A stretch of DNA of 64,000 bases from Theobroma cacao (GCF_000208745.1 NC_030858.1:14702788-14766787), one strand, 5' to 3'. Numbered from the stretch's first letter, positions 28,701 through 41,705 are shown. Numbers and translations are program-made. Notes: generated by a model not told the origin, from the sequence alone.

Positions 28701-31700
28701 AATACTAATCTTTCACAAAGGTATCAGTCTGTCATGTATTAGGCTAGACTTGAATTAAGAATTTTTAAAATCATATACCTTCATGTTATTGTGCCTATGC
28801 TTTTGTAATTAATTTTGTGTGGTTAAGTACATCAGTGATGTGTGTAAAAATTTAAAATGAAAAATAAGCCCCTTGAGTGTCTCTTGATGCATATGGCTAT
28901 TGCACAAATATTGCTAATCTCTTCGACACATTCTTATTCCAGACATGAATGCTCTTTTCAATCACCAGTGTGTTAACTATCAAGGAAAGGTATGACCATC
29001 TCGTTTTGTTCTTTTTCTATATATCTCACATTACTCAGAGGGAAATATTGTTTGGGTTGCTTTTGGAAATTTGAGAATTTGGATTATAATATAAATTGTG
29101 TAATAAAACTCATGTAAACTTGACTTTCAGGATTATTTCTAATTCATGGAATTGTTGCATCTTCATTTAGTGGTAAATTTGTGAATTTTAAATCCATCTT
29201 CTCCTACCTATATGTATATATTGAATCTTAACTAGTTTTTATGTAGTGTGTGCATTTCATCCTCACAATATATATAACAAGCCAAATCCAAATCCACTCT
29301 CTCTAATGCATGTTCCCAAACGTAGCATTAAAGTATTTCTACACTTTGTTGCATAGGCATTTCTATGTCTCTGCAAGCCTTAAGAAATAAGAATTATATC
29401 TTTGTTTGAATGGTTACAGAGCAAAGAATAGGAAAGCAAATGTTGTTGATTTCTCATAGTGGATGTGTAGTTAACAAGTAATATAGAAATGAAGTAGAGT
29501 ATCGTTCTTACAAAGAATTGTTTAATTCTTACTATTAACTACTAAAATTATAACACCTTAATTTTATCCAAACAATTAAAATAGAAAAGAAAAATTAAAA
29601 CTAATAAACTGAAACTACAATTAAATAGTAAATAAAACTCACTTGGCTACTAGACCTAAGATTATGATATCCCTCAATACTTCATTTGATTATTGTTTCG
29701 CTTTCTTAACTCAATTTAATGGATTAAGTTGTTAACCTAGAGTCTTAAATTATTTACAAGTCACTGTCGAGTTTCTCATAAAAATACCTCTCCTAATTAA
29801 TTTATTATATGTTTATGCAAATTAAATTGAAGAAAGATTCATTAAATTTGTGCTCTAATCCTGGTTACATATAGTTTATAGGTGTATGTCTAATCTATAT
29901 GAAAATCAAATCACCTAATGAACCAAGTGTATTCGATCATACGCTATTCTATTCAAGGTCTACTTAAATCTCTTTCGTCAAGGTTTAACTTAGGTTTTCA
30001 ATTCAATCTAATTGGTGGTCAGTCAACTAGAAGCATTAAGAACAGAATAAAATAAACAACTTAAATCTATCAAACATAAGTAAAAAAGAGGTAAATAATT
30101 AAGACTACATATTGAGTTTAATTATAATCTTAGATTAACAATTTATCAAGTCGCATATTATTATCCAATAAAATTTAAATATTAAAAACAAAACCAAGAA
30201 AATAAGAGAATAAAAAAAAAATATAAAAAAACTCAAGAATTGTATTCTTGATCTCCAAATCTCCTTGAATCTTGTAAATTTTTCTTAACTTCAATGACTC
30301 TGTGGCTTGACTCTCAGTTGTTAATCTGGTGTTTCTTCGTTCTTTTTAAGTTCCCCGAAAGGTTGTTTTTATAGGCTTTGAAGTTAGGCTAAGTTGGTTA
30401 GAGAAAGAAGTCAATTTTAGTTGGAATTTCCTCACCGGGCTACCTGAGTTGCAACTTTACCCAATTAATTAATAGAAATTGTAATTGCTCTAGGACTGCT
30501 ACAGTATGTCAACTTCGACAAGATTTTTGACCATCTTACAAGCCGAATTGGGTGAAGTGGTAAACGTGAAAGTTGTAGCTTTTTCTCTTATCTTTCCAAT
30601 GATCGAAGAATCACTTCATTTGGAGCTCTGTAGAGAGAGTTATGGCTAAAATATTGAAACAAGTGCATTAGAAGTCTGTACCTTGAAATTGTTCTCCTTT
30701 TTCCATTAAAATTCTTCTTTCATCAAACACTTACAAAAACACAAATAAATTAATAACAATCTATCTTAGTCACATTAACACCAAATTAAGCATAAAATTA
30801 ACTAAGATTAGATTGACTCACCTAAAATAACTAATTTAAAATAATTAAATAAAATCTACTAATTTTTATACATTACTACGAGAATTAGGCTAAATTACTA
30901 TCAAAATTAAGCTCAAATAACTCTTATATCATAGAGTTATCAGCAAACTTTTGTTTTGTTTGTTTTATTTGATAGGGAGAGAGAGAATGCATGAGATGAT
31001 TAAAGAGTAGAACTTTGCTCATCAGTTTACCTAGCTATTCTACATACCCTCCTTTCTAAACATTCTTTTAACCCTTTAGTTGGCCAACTGATTAGAATGT
31101 GTGTGCACAAGGCTTTTGCATATTGTTGCTATGACCTTTAAATGGGGGAAAAGATAAAGAACTTGAAAGTAATTGCAGTTTCTTAAACTTTGTTGGAAAT
31201 AGAAAACCCACTATTGGGGCTCTAATCTATAAGCTCTAGCTTTAGAACCATTTAGCAAACAAAAATGAAAAAGGAAAAAGAAATGCTACGAAGTAATAGT
31301 TAATTACTTGTCTCTACAGGTGAAGTCAGTGCGTGAGCATAATGGTGTTCTTCCTAAAGTTTTATCCCAAGCGCGGCAGGTAAGCCTGGCTAGATTTGCA
31401 TTTTTATTAGATCACACATTTTCTTATGCTCTGCCTTGTTCAGATGCCATTAACATACTTTCTTGGGCAATGTCCTCAATGGATGTTGACCTTCCAAGCA
31501 AAATGTAAATTGAGATTTTAATATACTACTCATTTATGTCCTCATTTGATGCATGTACTAGGATACGCCACATGCAGTTGCTATGTTATATTAGTTGATA
31601 AGAGAAGAATTTTTTATTTTTGTTGTATACTATTATTCATTTTTTTTATTTTCTTTTAACTGATTTTACCTTTGGTGAGTATATTTAGCGATTAAATAAC

Positions 31701-34700
31701 AGGAAAAGAGGGTAAAACTTTTAGGAGTGATAGTAAATAAACATCATTTTGGTGATAGCCTTTAAGGCAAGAATGTAATTGCAAAGGGAAGGATACAGCC
31801 TTTGAAGAACCTGTATACTTGTATTATTTAGGTTATTTTCATGTACATGACAATGTAATTTTTGCAAATCCTGCACCCTATAGTTAATTAGTTATGTTGC
31901 TGTCATTTTTATATTACCCTAGGAGTTTTGTTGAAGGTATGACATAGGTCAGGTGGCCCACAACCTAATATATTAGATGACAATGGGCAAGATGCAGATA
32001 GAGTTGTGTCGGGATGCATGTCCCAGGGGACATCATACCAGCATGGTACCCCCACAAATGGGCCTACGTGGCACAACCTGTTTTAGAGGCTGGCCTGACC
32101 CAAGTTGACTCGTCGTGAGGGTATTTTGGTCAAAGAAATAAAATGCTAGTTTATAGTGGGTATTTTGGTCAAAGGGATTGAAGTAATACTTCCAAAGAAA
32201 ACTAATTTACTGGGTACTAGGTTTGTGCTTGGGGCTTTGTCTTTGGACAATGAAATTCAGGAAATTGATTCTGATTCAGTACACCCTGTGACAAACAAGC
32301 ATTTTCTACCTTGCTAAAGCCAGTAAACTTCACCAATTTCCTCCAAAAGCTACATAAGCATTATTCTCAACTTGCCCATTCCAGAATGCATGAGTCTTAT
32401 TACAGACTTGTCTAATCTGGATGGTTGATCATGGTGTACTGGAGACACACAAAATGAACCAAAAATGGCTGTTGGAGCAGGACAGAAAGCAGTATTGCTG
32501 TTGCACTCTTGCACCCTTCAATTGCCACCCACCCACTTGTTTTCAATGAACTAATAGGATAAGTGATTGATAATGTTGTCTTTAATTTTGAATTAAGAAT
32601 TAAATTTAATATTATTTAAATTTGCAATCAGATTTTTTTGGCTTTGAATATTCCATGAATGAGAGTAGAACAGTAACTTACAACTGGTCATTGGAAGCAA
32701 ATAACATAGATGTTATTTCTTATATTCTTATAAAGCATTTAAAGCCTTCTCTTGTTGTTTGTTCCTTGTGGCTAGAAAACTTATACTCTTTCGGTACTGG
32801 AAATGCATCTCAATCAATTAGGTTTAAGCAATATTATTAAATAAGGGCTTGTTATCCAATTCTTTTTTTTATCTTTTTATTACTCTAAAATTTGTGTGCA
32901 AGTATAAGAATTATTTGTTTCCGTATCAAAATCTACCAAATATCCTGAGTGGGGGATGTTACCATGAGTACCATAACCCATATAGTGACACAACAAAGCT
33001 TACCCCTTGTATTGCATGTTGGTTCATACATGCCCTTGTGTCCATGCTGCAAACAAAAACGTACCACAATCTTGTAAATCTTGAGCTACATGCCTTAAAG
33101 ATGGCAAGATTAAGCTAGCAGATGTCAGACTTCTAATATGATTGATCAACATGAAAGACTGTGTTGTCTGCCTCACACTTAGAAGAGGTGCCACTTTGAA
33201 CCCTTTTGACACCTCTTCTTGTTTAGGTTAGAACCTAGGATTTAAAAAAGGATCCCATTTGTTGTTAACCAAAATGTTTAGGTTTGTTCTTCCATAATTC
33301 TCCTAGTTCTCCAATTGGGAGTTTCTCATCCCCTATTTCTATTTCATTTTTTAATTTTATTTCCATCATAAGAAACAAGACTGGACTGATACTACTTTAT
33401 TCAGATTTTACATCTCCCACATATGGATCTTTGGAGCTGTTTGGTTATTAAATCAAGCACTGCCAAGTTGCAAAAATGTCCTTTTACTCTTTTTCTTTCC
33501 CCATGTAATGTGAATAATAAACAATTTCCCTTATTGTAATTGTAGGTCAGATATTGTTGTTTGTAATTGTCTTCTTATCGCCTGATATGTGAATTTAGCT
33601 CATCTATGTCACTTATGTTTCCTTGAGAGGTAGGCATTAATTTTAGGTTATCCTGATATTTTTGTGCTCTTTGACTTCGACAGATATATGAAAGATTTGA
33701 TGCAGACTCAATAGCTGAGGTTGATGATGCTCGTCTTGAATATTTTGCTAAGAAGGTTCATTCTCTCCAAAGTTATTTTGTTGTTTCAATGTGTCTTCTT
33801 TTGGAAAACCTGCAAATATTAGATTGCACTCATTAATGGTGCCTAGTCATAGGAGGGTCTTGCAGCTTCTTTTGGTAAAAGTAACACTCCAACAACAAAG
33901 AAATCATGAAAATAGAATTTAAATAATGATTTTTTGCATGATCAAAACATTAAACAATGAGATCTTATTTTATCTCCTTTCTCATTAGGAAAATATTGGA
34001 GTCCATGTTCCTAGTAAAAAACATAACAATATTTTGAAGCAGAAATCCTAAAGTTTATGTTGCCAGGCTATGGCAATTTACAGTAACTCGGTTCAGTAAT
34101 AGGGTGCAAATGTAAGAAAGATCTTCCTTCACTTCCTTCACCAACTCTAATAATGACATCATAGTGTTTCTTATCCACAGGATAGAAATGTGTGAAGTAA
34201 TTTTAGAGAGGTATATATGCATTGGAACAGATGTATATAATCCATTTAGTTGTTATTTATCAAGAAGCAGAATTGTTCTGACAATACCAGAAGAAAGCTA
34301 ATATTTTATTGTTTTACCTTATACACATGATTATTGGTTGTTAGGATGCTAATTTTTTGGAAGCTCAACTACACGGGCACCTCAACTTCTTATCTTTGAG
34401 ATGTGCCTGCATGCATTTAACTAGACACTAAGGCTCCATTTGATTGATCCTTTTGTTATTTGTCTTTTGTTTTCTACTATTCATTTTTTGTTTTTTGCTT
34501 TTTCCTTTCTAATCATTTTTTGCTGAAAAAGCAAAAAGCAAAAGCATCAACCAAATGGAGCCTAAGAAATTGAATAGGAATGCTTCCTTGATCTAATTAT
34601 ATAGTTGCAGCAAACTTTGAAGAAGACCATATTGATTTTTGCATAGTGTATTTACTTAAAAGTGTAGGATAGGATGTAGGGATGCATCATTAGAGGTGTC

Positions 34701-37048
34701 CAGGGCTGGGCAGACCACGTAAGCCTGCAAGTCTTCCACAACAATTTGGGTGGGCTTGGACATCTCTTTCTGATATATTGGGCCAGACCTGGACAAAATA
34801 AGTTAAGCTTAATAAAATCCTAGGATTGGGCCTGGACAAAGTTAAAGGCCGAAGCCCAGACTGGATAATTGAGTTTGTGTTTCTCTAAATGTTTTTCATT
34901 ATACATACTAGGAAGTGATGTTACTTATTTTATACTTACATTTTAAATATTCTAATAAATAAGACATATAATCGTCTGGGTTATGGGCAAGCTTGGATTT
35001 GGAATTCCAAGCCCAGCCCAACTTCTACTTTTATTCGGCCCAACTAGGTGTTGGCAAAGGCTTTTTTCGTTAAAGGGTGCAAAAGTCCTGCTTGGGAGAT
35101 GGATACCTCTAATTATCATGTAGGAGACTGCACATTCTCTGAGCATCCATGGAATAAAAACTGGAGGAAGATATTTTATTTTCCTTTTCTACATTTCCTT
35201 GTTAATAAAATTAGGTTAAGTTTTGTTCAGTCTCTCATACTTATGTCCTGAATAGATTAGTAGTGTTTTGTGTAAGTTCTGCATAGCATGAATTGTATAT
35301 TTTGGAGTGTGTTGTGTTTATTGGGACAAATATGCTTTTGGCTCCATCCTATGGGTGAGCGAATACTGGGTTGGGGGATCCTATATGCTCTTTGAAATTT
35401 GTATGGGATTTGTTAGAAACTCATCCACAGAGAATCATATTGTAAACTCCCTATTGGATAAGCACCCTACGAGCTTGTTGTAGTTTTCTCTTTCAGTTTG
35501 GAGGTGCCTATGTAAATACATATTCACCTCAATGAAAAGGCACCGAGAAGGATTGGGCTTGCTGTTGAAGAATACAACTTGCTTTTATCTTATCTTTGTC
35601 AAATATCAACTTATACATTGATGATTTTCCTGATCCAGGTGTTTCCTAAGATAAAAGATTCTGAACAGGTACTTGTGCTTAAGCCTTCTTTGAAAAAATG
35701 CTGTAGTTCTATTAAGTTCAAAGTCTTACTATATTTTTCATTCATTGAGCTCTTTTATAGGGTGGGATTATGCTATTTGCGAGTTCTTACTTTGAATTTG
35801 TTCGACTTCGAAATTTCTTGAAGTCTCAGAATGCATCATTCTGTTTGCTCGGGGAGTAAGATACTATATTTCTACTTTCGTTCTGTGTGTTATCAGTTCA
35901 TTTTATGCTGCATGCTGGTAGCCTTCTGTCTTTGTTTTAAAACTTTACTTTCCCTTATTGGTTAGTCATAAGTTTTTTCTTTTTTTTAGTTACACAGATC
36001 AGAGAGATATATCTCGCGCACGAGTTTGGTTTTTTGAAGGGAAGCGAAAGATCATGCTTTACACTGAGAGAATTCATTTTTATCGCAGATATAAGGTTCT
36101 TTAAACTGCTTTTGTCTCTGTATTCATAGCACAATGGCATTTCCTTATTTAGACACCCTACACTGGCTTTTATTTTTGTGACATCTTGTAAATTGTGATT
36201 TGAATGAATATGAAAAGTAAAATGAGTTGTGTCGATAAATGGTGTTAATGCCTCTTAATTTTCCTGGTGCCTAGATTCGTGGTATTCGAAATTTGATTAT
36301 CTATTCTCTGCCAGAGAGGAAGGAGTTTTACCCTGAGGTGAGTGTGATTACCATAAACTTGATTACCCTTTTCTCTGTTGCTCAGCTTTCTTTCTAAATC
36401 TAATTAGCACATGCCTCTTTTATTCCAGATTGTCAATATGCTTGAAGGGTCAGATGACATGGCATGCACCATATTATTTTCTCTGTTTGATAAGCTACGG
36501 GTAATGTCTTACGATCTTGTTACGTAGGTTAGTCATATGCAATCCAAGCATCCCAGCGTATCTCCTCCATTGCTGGATGGCAGTGGATAGAGTTGTGATG
36601 ATAGTATTGGAGGGTGATAATTGTGTAGGGGCCTTCTAGCCTTCACCTTGGTAAAAAGCAGCAGTATTTGCTGTGATAGTATTGTTTTAGTTTTTGTCGA
36701 AGATGTTTTGAGGTGGTTGAAACAGCAAATCTGCTCTGACCTTTAATTAAGCTTAATATTGCAGCAGAAACTGAGCAAAAGATTGGAAAGTAATTAAGAA
36801 AGATTAGGCTGAAAACTGAAAGCATGCATATTTGGTTATTTTTTCCCTGATCATCATTGACATGCGTGAATCTCTGTACTACAGTATTCTTGAATTGTCC
36901 GAGTTTCTTTTCCTATGTAATATTTTGTCTGCTGACATGAGTATTTGCTTTCTTCTGACTTCTGCCTTGCTAGCTTGAGAGAATCGTTGGATCTGCTCCG
37001 GCAAAAAGAATGATCAAATCAGAGAAGGGGGTCTTTGTTTTCTGCTGA
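16733..37048 (+). CDS. UTP25: UTP25 / nucleolar factor 1, SSU processome DEAD-box-like protein
   Basis: Twenty-five exons encode 736 residues: 16733-16760, 16978-17085, 17390-17522, 18603-18676, 19889-20042, 20609-20753, 21688-21811, 23092-23192, 23292-23423, 24088-24168, 25743-25927, 26162-26234, 27875-27934, 28056-28094, 28201-28289, 28391-28455, 28943-28989, 31320-31379, 33684-33755, 35639-35668, 35761-35855, 35990-36095, 36275-36337, 36429-36500, 36974-37048. Phases agree throughout. The N-terminus is basic (MGKQFGAKR), then an acidic Ser-rich region spans about residues 46-165. The rest is the UTP25 domain: [13 protein letters not shown] (339 on), [13 protein letters not shown] (469 on) in place of a DEAD box, [14 protein letters not shown], and [14 protein letters not shown] (654-667). 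The family (Arabidopsis NOF1, animal DEF) works in the nucleolus on 18S rRNA processing. It resembles DEAD-box helicases but lacks their canonical ATPase motifs. Introns 2 and 15 start with GC. The ATG chosen is the first in frame. Confidence 0.95.
17086..17389 (+). other. GC-AG intron 2 of UTP25
   Basis: The exon ends CCAG and the intron begins GCATGT; no GT fits the frame nearby. It ends AATTCAG. The join makes an Ala codon (G plus CG) that keeps the frame. Confidence 0.75.
24533..25230. mobile_element. Mutator-like MITE in intron 10 of UTP25
   Basis: Terminal inverted repeats of about 80 bp, at 24535-24615 and 25149-25228, both start GTAAAATAC and share CACCTATCTCCCTA-like blocks and GGGTCCATTAGTATT. 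The internal 530 bp has no coding potential. The flanks AAAGAAGAA and AGAAAAGAA could be a degenerate 9-bp target duplication. Long inverted repeats and 9-bp duplications fit non-autonomous Mutator-type elements. Confidence 0.8.
26091..26112. repeat. (TTA)n microsatellite
   Basis: About seven units of TAT/TTA in intron 11 of UTP25. Confidence 0.85.
26836..26857. repeat. Poly(C) tract
   Basis: A run of five C, one T and sixteen C lies in intron 12 of UTP25. Such tracts are prone to sequencing error. Confidence 0.85.
28290..28390 (+). other. GC-AG intron 15 of UTP25
   Basis: Exon 15 ends CAGTG and the intron begins GCATGT. The join restores a Trp codon (TG plus G) followed by YLDG, the sequence conserved in the family. 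The nearby GT six bases further on would put the next exon out of frame. Confidence 0.75.
29400..30960. other. Possible non-autonomous transposon in intron 17 of UTP25
   Basis: The 2.3-kb intron 17 (28990-31319) contains about 1.5 kb of AT-rich DNA that looks unlike the rest of the gene. Landmarks are GAGTATCGTTCTTACAAAGA near 29500 and TTTGGAGCTCTGTAGAGAGA near 30620. I recall similar blocks dispersed in plant genomes, but I could not find clean ends or target duplications. Confidence 0.3.
34432..34562. mobile_element. Tourist-like MITE in intron 19 of UTP25
   Basis: A 131-bp element runs from GGCTCCATTTGATTGAT to the inverse, ATCAACCAAATGGAGCC. A 3-bp target duplication TAA lies on both sides (34429-34431 and 34563-34565). 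The ends and the TAA duplication are the marks of PIF/Harbinger Tourist MITEs. The interior is poly-T on one side and AAAAAGCAAAAGC on the other, so most of the element could fold into a hairpin. Confidence 0.85.
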
Positions 37049-38460
37049 AACTCAATTTTCTTCCCAGGAGATCATAGCTGGTGGCCAGGGAAGAATGATG
37101 GAAAGCAACTTCCCACAGGGAACAATGACTGTCATGAGGTTGTATGAGGATTGCTAACAAAAATTAGCAATATCATCATATGCTTATAGAAACCGTTAGT
37201 TGTTATTGTTAAAAGGCAAAGCCACCATAGATTAGTTGTTTTTTAGGCCTCAGCAGGTGATTGGAAATCTGGTTTGATTGTTGTAGTCTTGTTGAACATC
37301 TTCCTTGGTATATAGAAAATTGAACTCTTGCCTCCACAATGCTGTTTTTCCCATGAGTTTTCTCAATGTATAACTAAAAGGATGTAATGTAACTTGTATG
37401 ATGGAATGCATTCTATTTGGTTGTCAGTTTTATATAGTAAGTAGCAAAACTAAATGTAAAACGGAGCAATATCTTTACACATATAAACTATTAATATTAT
37501 AGTGCAACTGAATTACCAATTAGCAGATTAGAATTTTAATTATGTATAATTGTGTTGTCTTGATATTTAAGTGCAAACATTAGGAAACCAAAGTAGAATA
37601 TTAACTGCAAAATAGTACGCCTATGAAACGTCCAAAAAATGTACATGTATTTGTATAAAACCTTTTCCCAAAAAAAAGAAGGAAAAAAGAGCTTATTAGT
37701 CATGAAATAGTCCGGAGTTGAGTTTTAAGAGCTTGTTTGATTTAATATTTTTTTAATTTAAAACCTATTATGAAGTTTTTATAAAAAATAATAAATTTTA
37801 AAATTAAGTTAAAATTATTTGATAGGTTGTTTGGTAAAAGAAATTATATTAGTTTTAATTTTGGTTAAAATTACTTATTCATATTATCTTCAATCTCTTA
37901 ATAAATCTAAACGAAATAAATCTACTTCAAATAAAAAATTTATAAAAAAACAGAATAACTCTGAAACTTATATAGTAATTATAGTATTAAAATTTTTGGT
38001 GAAAAGAGCAAATCTTTGAATAGTACTTCGATGAAACTTTGAATTTTGGATTTTCGTTTTCTTTTCTCTTAATTTTTGTAGGAACAAAAAAATTTAAAAT
38101 TTTGTTATTCTGATGTTGTGTTTGATGTTTTTTTTTTTTTAATCTTTGTAGAGAGACGTAAAGGAAAATGAGATCACGATTTTTGTTGGAAAATGATGAT
38201 TTGTAAAGGGAGGGAAAGGAGAAAGAGATTAATTGAGAGAGAGGGTATTTCTTGAAAAGTTTGTGTGTTTTTAAAAGAAGAAAAGAGAAAGTTTCCCTCT
38301 AAAACATTTCTTTAAATTTTTTTTAAAAATTTTATTTTTTTAAAAAAAAATTTGAGTTTCTAAAAAATCTTGTTTGACTATACTTTTAAGAAGTAGATTA
38401 GTTGAAAAAAATCAAACCAAATCGGTGCTAACCCTACTAATAATAACCATTAATATTATT
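37049..38460. other. Intergenic region downstream of UTP25
   Basis: The first 350 bp should be the UTP25 3' untranslated region. About 37728-38430 is very AT-rich and starts GAGCTTGTTTGATTT; it ends with AAATCAAACCAAATCGGTGC, roughly the reverse complement of its start. That could be a degenerate hAT-type element. No coding region is supported. Confidence 0.4.
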
Positions 38461-38745
38461 TTTCTTATTAATATGGCTTTCCAAATTTCTTGTTAATACC
38501 CATCCTCTTAGAAGCAATGATTCAATTTTATTAAGAATGTTATTAAAATGTCATTCTCATATGTTATTTTGACATAAGTATTATTTTTATTTCCTTCTAA
38601 ATAAAAACATAGCAAAGAAAACAAATTTAGACTTCAATCTAATTCTTTTTTTTTTTCTCAGTTTTCGTTGAATGGGCTTGGGTTACCTAATCAAATAATC
38701 CGTTGGTTAGTAAATCGGGCCGGGCTAAAAGGAGGACAAAACAGG
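38461..38745 (+). repeat. Upstream copy of a duplicated ~300-bp block
   Basis: It matches 39411-39710 from TTTCTTATTAATATGGCTTT to CTAAAAGGAGGACA, including CGGGCCGGGC and TGGGCTTGGG. The offset between copies is about 950 bp. This copy is not followed by a telo-box or a gene. Confidence 0.85.
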
Positions 38746-39410
38746 ACAAAAACACATTATTTTTCAAGGTTTAAAAAAAATTCCTCCTAAAAAAATTATA
38801 ACCACATCACCAGCATACGTGAGGATAAAAGCACAGCCAAAAGTGAATAGTATTCTCAAGCTTTTTATATAAGATGATTTTTTTGAAAGTAATTATGTTG
38901 TGGTGGTTAAATATAATTTCATTTATCCACTTTCGAAAGGGATATTGCTAAACAAGAAAACCTCTTCCCTGAGATTTCAATAAAACCAATCAAGCATATT
39001 TCAGTTGTACAAAGCCCATGTGAAGTTGTTGCTAGGATGGTTTCGCCTTAAGATCGGTTGCTAATCAACATTAATAGAGCTCATCAAACTTCATGTCGTT
39101 AATTCACAACAAAAAGTATCCTTGGCAAATTTTGGGAATTGAAAATTCAGTTTTTTGATCAAACTCGAAATTGTTTTACATATCGAGCAAAAATATGAAG
39201 TGTTTATTGAAAATTGTCGATGATATAAAAAAAAGAATATCATAAGGTAATTTTGGTTATAGACAATAAAATTATTACACAAATTATTTAAATAAAAACA
39301 TATGAATCAAATGTTAATTCATATTTGACTTTAGCTATTAAAAATCTCTTGAAAAAAGAATAACAAGTCAGTATCATTCATGTGTTCACAAATCTAATTG
39401 CTTGATAAGT

Positions 39411-39710
39411 TTTCTTACTAATATGGCTTTCCAAATTTCTTTTTAATACCCTCCTTTTCATAGATCCTCTTAGAAGCGATGATTCATTTTTTTTAAGAAT
39501 GTTATGAGAATTTCATTCTCATACGTTATTTTGACATAAATATATTATTTTTATTTCCTTCTAAATAAAAAAATAGCGAAGAAAACAACTTCATACTTCA
39601 ATCTAAATCTCTTTTTCTTTGCTCAGTTTTCGTTGGATGGGCTTGGGCTACCCAATCAAATAATCCGTTGGATAGTAAATCGGGCCGGGCTAAAAGGAGG
39701 ACATAACAGG
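39411..39710 (+). repeat. Downstream copy of the duplicated block, P3 promoter
   Basis: This is the second copy of the block at 38461-38745, with several small differences and an extra ~15 bp. It directly precedes the P3 promoter elements and carries the GGGCTTGGGCTACCC motif. Confidence 0.85.
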
Positions 39711-39888
39711 TATTAAGAAAATAGTGAAGGGAGGAAGGAGTCATTTAGGATTGAGAAATCTAGGGTTTTGCTTATATACGACGATATGATATATAAATAA
39801 CAGACAAATCTAGCAGATCGTGTCTCTGCGTTTCCGTCTCTGTGTGCAAATTTGCGATTCGCGGTGCGTGAGACAGACAAGAAAAACA
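39636..39888 (+). promoter_or_regulatory. Promoter of the ribosomal P3 gene
   Basis: A TGGGCTTGGGCT site II-like pair (39638-39649), a telo-box TAGGGTTT (39761-39768) and TATA-like sequences (CTTATATA at 39771, ATATATAAATAA at 39787) lie in order before the ATG at 39889. Site II plus telo-box is the usual architecture of plant ribosomal protein promoters. Confidence 0.7.
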
Positions 39889-40522
39889 ATGGGAGTTTTC
39901 ACCTTTGTGTGCAAGGGCAGCGCCGGGGAATGGACTGCCAAGCAGTTGGAGGGAGAACTTGAAGGTTCCGCTGCTTCTGCTTACGAGCTGCAGAGGAAAC
40001 TCGTTCAGTGCGCCACCGCCGTCGACTCCTCTGGCGGCGTTTCCTCTTCTTTCTCTCTCATCACTCCTAAGTCTGCTGTTTTCCAGGTTTTTCTTTTTCA
40101 TCTTTCCTCTTTCATTATTTGCATCATCTTCGCGTCCCAACCGTCCTTGTTTGTCTACCTCAATCTATTTACCAAACCGTTTGATCGCTTGTGGGTCGGA
40201 AACTTTAATTGCTGAAAAAAATTAAAAACCAGAATCTTCACGAGGAAAAAAAAGGGGTCTTGGCGAAGTATTTGTGCAGTGTTTTGTCAATGATTGGATG
40301 AATATTAGTATTACACGTTGCAGCTCTTGAGCAGTTTGGTGTATGGTACAGGTGATTATTGGAGGTGGCGGAGGCGGAGGTTTCTTAGGAGGAGGAGGAG
40401 CTGCAGCTCCTGCTGGAGGCGCTGCCCCAGCCGCAGAAGCACCGGCGGCTGAGGAGAAAAAGAAGGAAGAGAAAGTGGAGGAGAGTGACGATGAAGATAT
40501 GGGATTCTCACTCTTCGATTAA
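39889..40522 (+). CDS. RPP3: 60S acidic ribosomal protein P3
   Basis: Two exons, 39889-40086 and 40352-40522, with a GT-AG intron, encode 122 residues, the normal P3 length. P3 is the plant-specific member of the P-protein family that forms the lateral stalk of the large ribosomal subunit and recruits elongation factors. The N-terminal part MGVFTFVCKGSAGEWTAKQ is characteristic of P3. The second exon starts with a Gly-rich hinge (GGGGGGGFLGGGG), passes through an Ala/Pro-rich linker and a Lys/Glu-rich charged segment, and ends in the conserved SDDEDMGFSLFD tail. Antisense and shifted open frames over the first exon are by-products of its GC-rich coding sequence. Confidence 0.96.
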
Positions 40523-41624
40523 GTGCCTTTCTGTCTATTACTTAGCAAGTTATTGGTTACATTTACATGTTTCTTTAGTTGGTTTATGATACCCCAACTG
40601 GCATTGGGTTTTTTGAGTTAGGAATTTGACAATTTTATAAGTATGTGCTTTATCATGAGCTTCTTGTTGTGTTTCATTTTGCCTTTTCCTCTCGATTTTA
40701 TGGTTTTGGTATAGCAATGTTGCTCCCCTGGGGATGAGCAAAGTCATTTAAACCGATTGGAGTGGTTCGACTAAGTATTGATAGTTGGGTTTGGTTTTTT
40801 GAAATTTTAACATTGAATCGATCAGCACATCCTTACCATTCACAATTGCAACAAGCTTTTTGGGATTTTAGTAGTAGAGTTGGAAGTCTTGAATTCAAAT
40901 CTTAGAGAAACCTTACCTCACCCCTTCTCCCTATTTTCTTCACTTGCTATCTTCCTATCCATTAAATTTTTTTCCCACACTTGAGTGTACATGCAAGTCC
41001 ATGTATCACTCCTTTGGTTTATATTCTTTTATTTTTATTTTTTTGGATAATTAAACTTAACAGTTAGGCCATTGAATTGAATACCCCTGCTTTGAATTTG
41101 AAGTTGAAATGAAAGTATATTTACAGGTTACAAAGGTGAAAGGAGAGGTGAATATGTGAGATAAAATGACTAATGCCTAAACTTTTGATTTTCTGATTCT
41201 CCATTATAACAGTATACATACCTTATATTGTTGTATATATATATATATATATTCAAAAAAAATTTATATTTTAAATTGATGCTTTTAAAAGTTATTGTCA
41301 TCTTAAATTCGTTTCCTATCTAAAAAAATTTGATACATTTTAAAATGATATCATTTCAAAACTTTTCAAAACTCCCTCAAGAGCATATAAACTAAAAGAG
41401 GTATCCGTTCACAACTATGAATCATCTGGAATTTATCAGAAATTTATGTTATACATAACAATGATGGATGAATAAGATATATAAATAGAATTGAATTTTA
41501 ACTTTAATTTTTTATATTATATTTAATAATTTTATTATAATATTGATAAATTATTAGGTTTTTTAACATCCACAAGTAAAAAGCTATATATTAAAAATTA
41601 ATATAATATAAAAAGGTACAAGTT

Positions 41625-41705
41625 GCAAGCGTCCTCAAGTCTAGCGGTTAGAACTTGAAATTCGAGTGTCCATAAACTTGCCTTGTGTAATTCAAAATCT
41701 CTGCC
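41625..41705 (+). repeat. SINE-like fragment
   Basis: TCTAGCGGTTAGAAC resembles an A box, and GTAATTCAAAATCTC about 45 bases later resembles a B box. A tRNA-derived SINE is possible. There is no tRNA fold. Confidence 0.35.

Noticed and set aside
39772..40140. 122-codon antisense frame over the P3 gene
   Set aside because: It is a shadow of the GC-rich first exon of P3 and crosses its splice donor.
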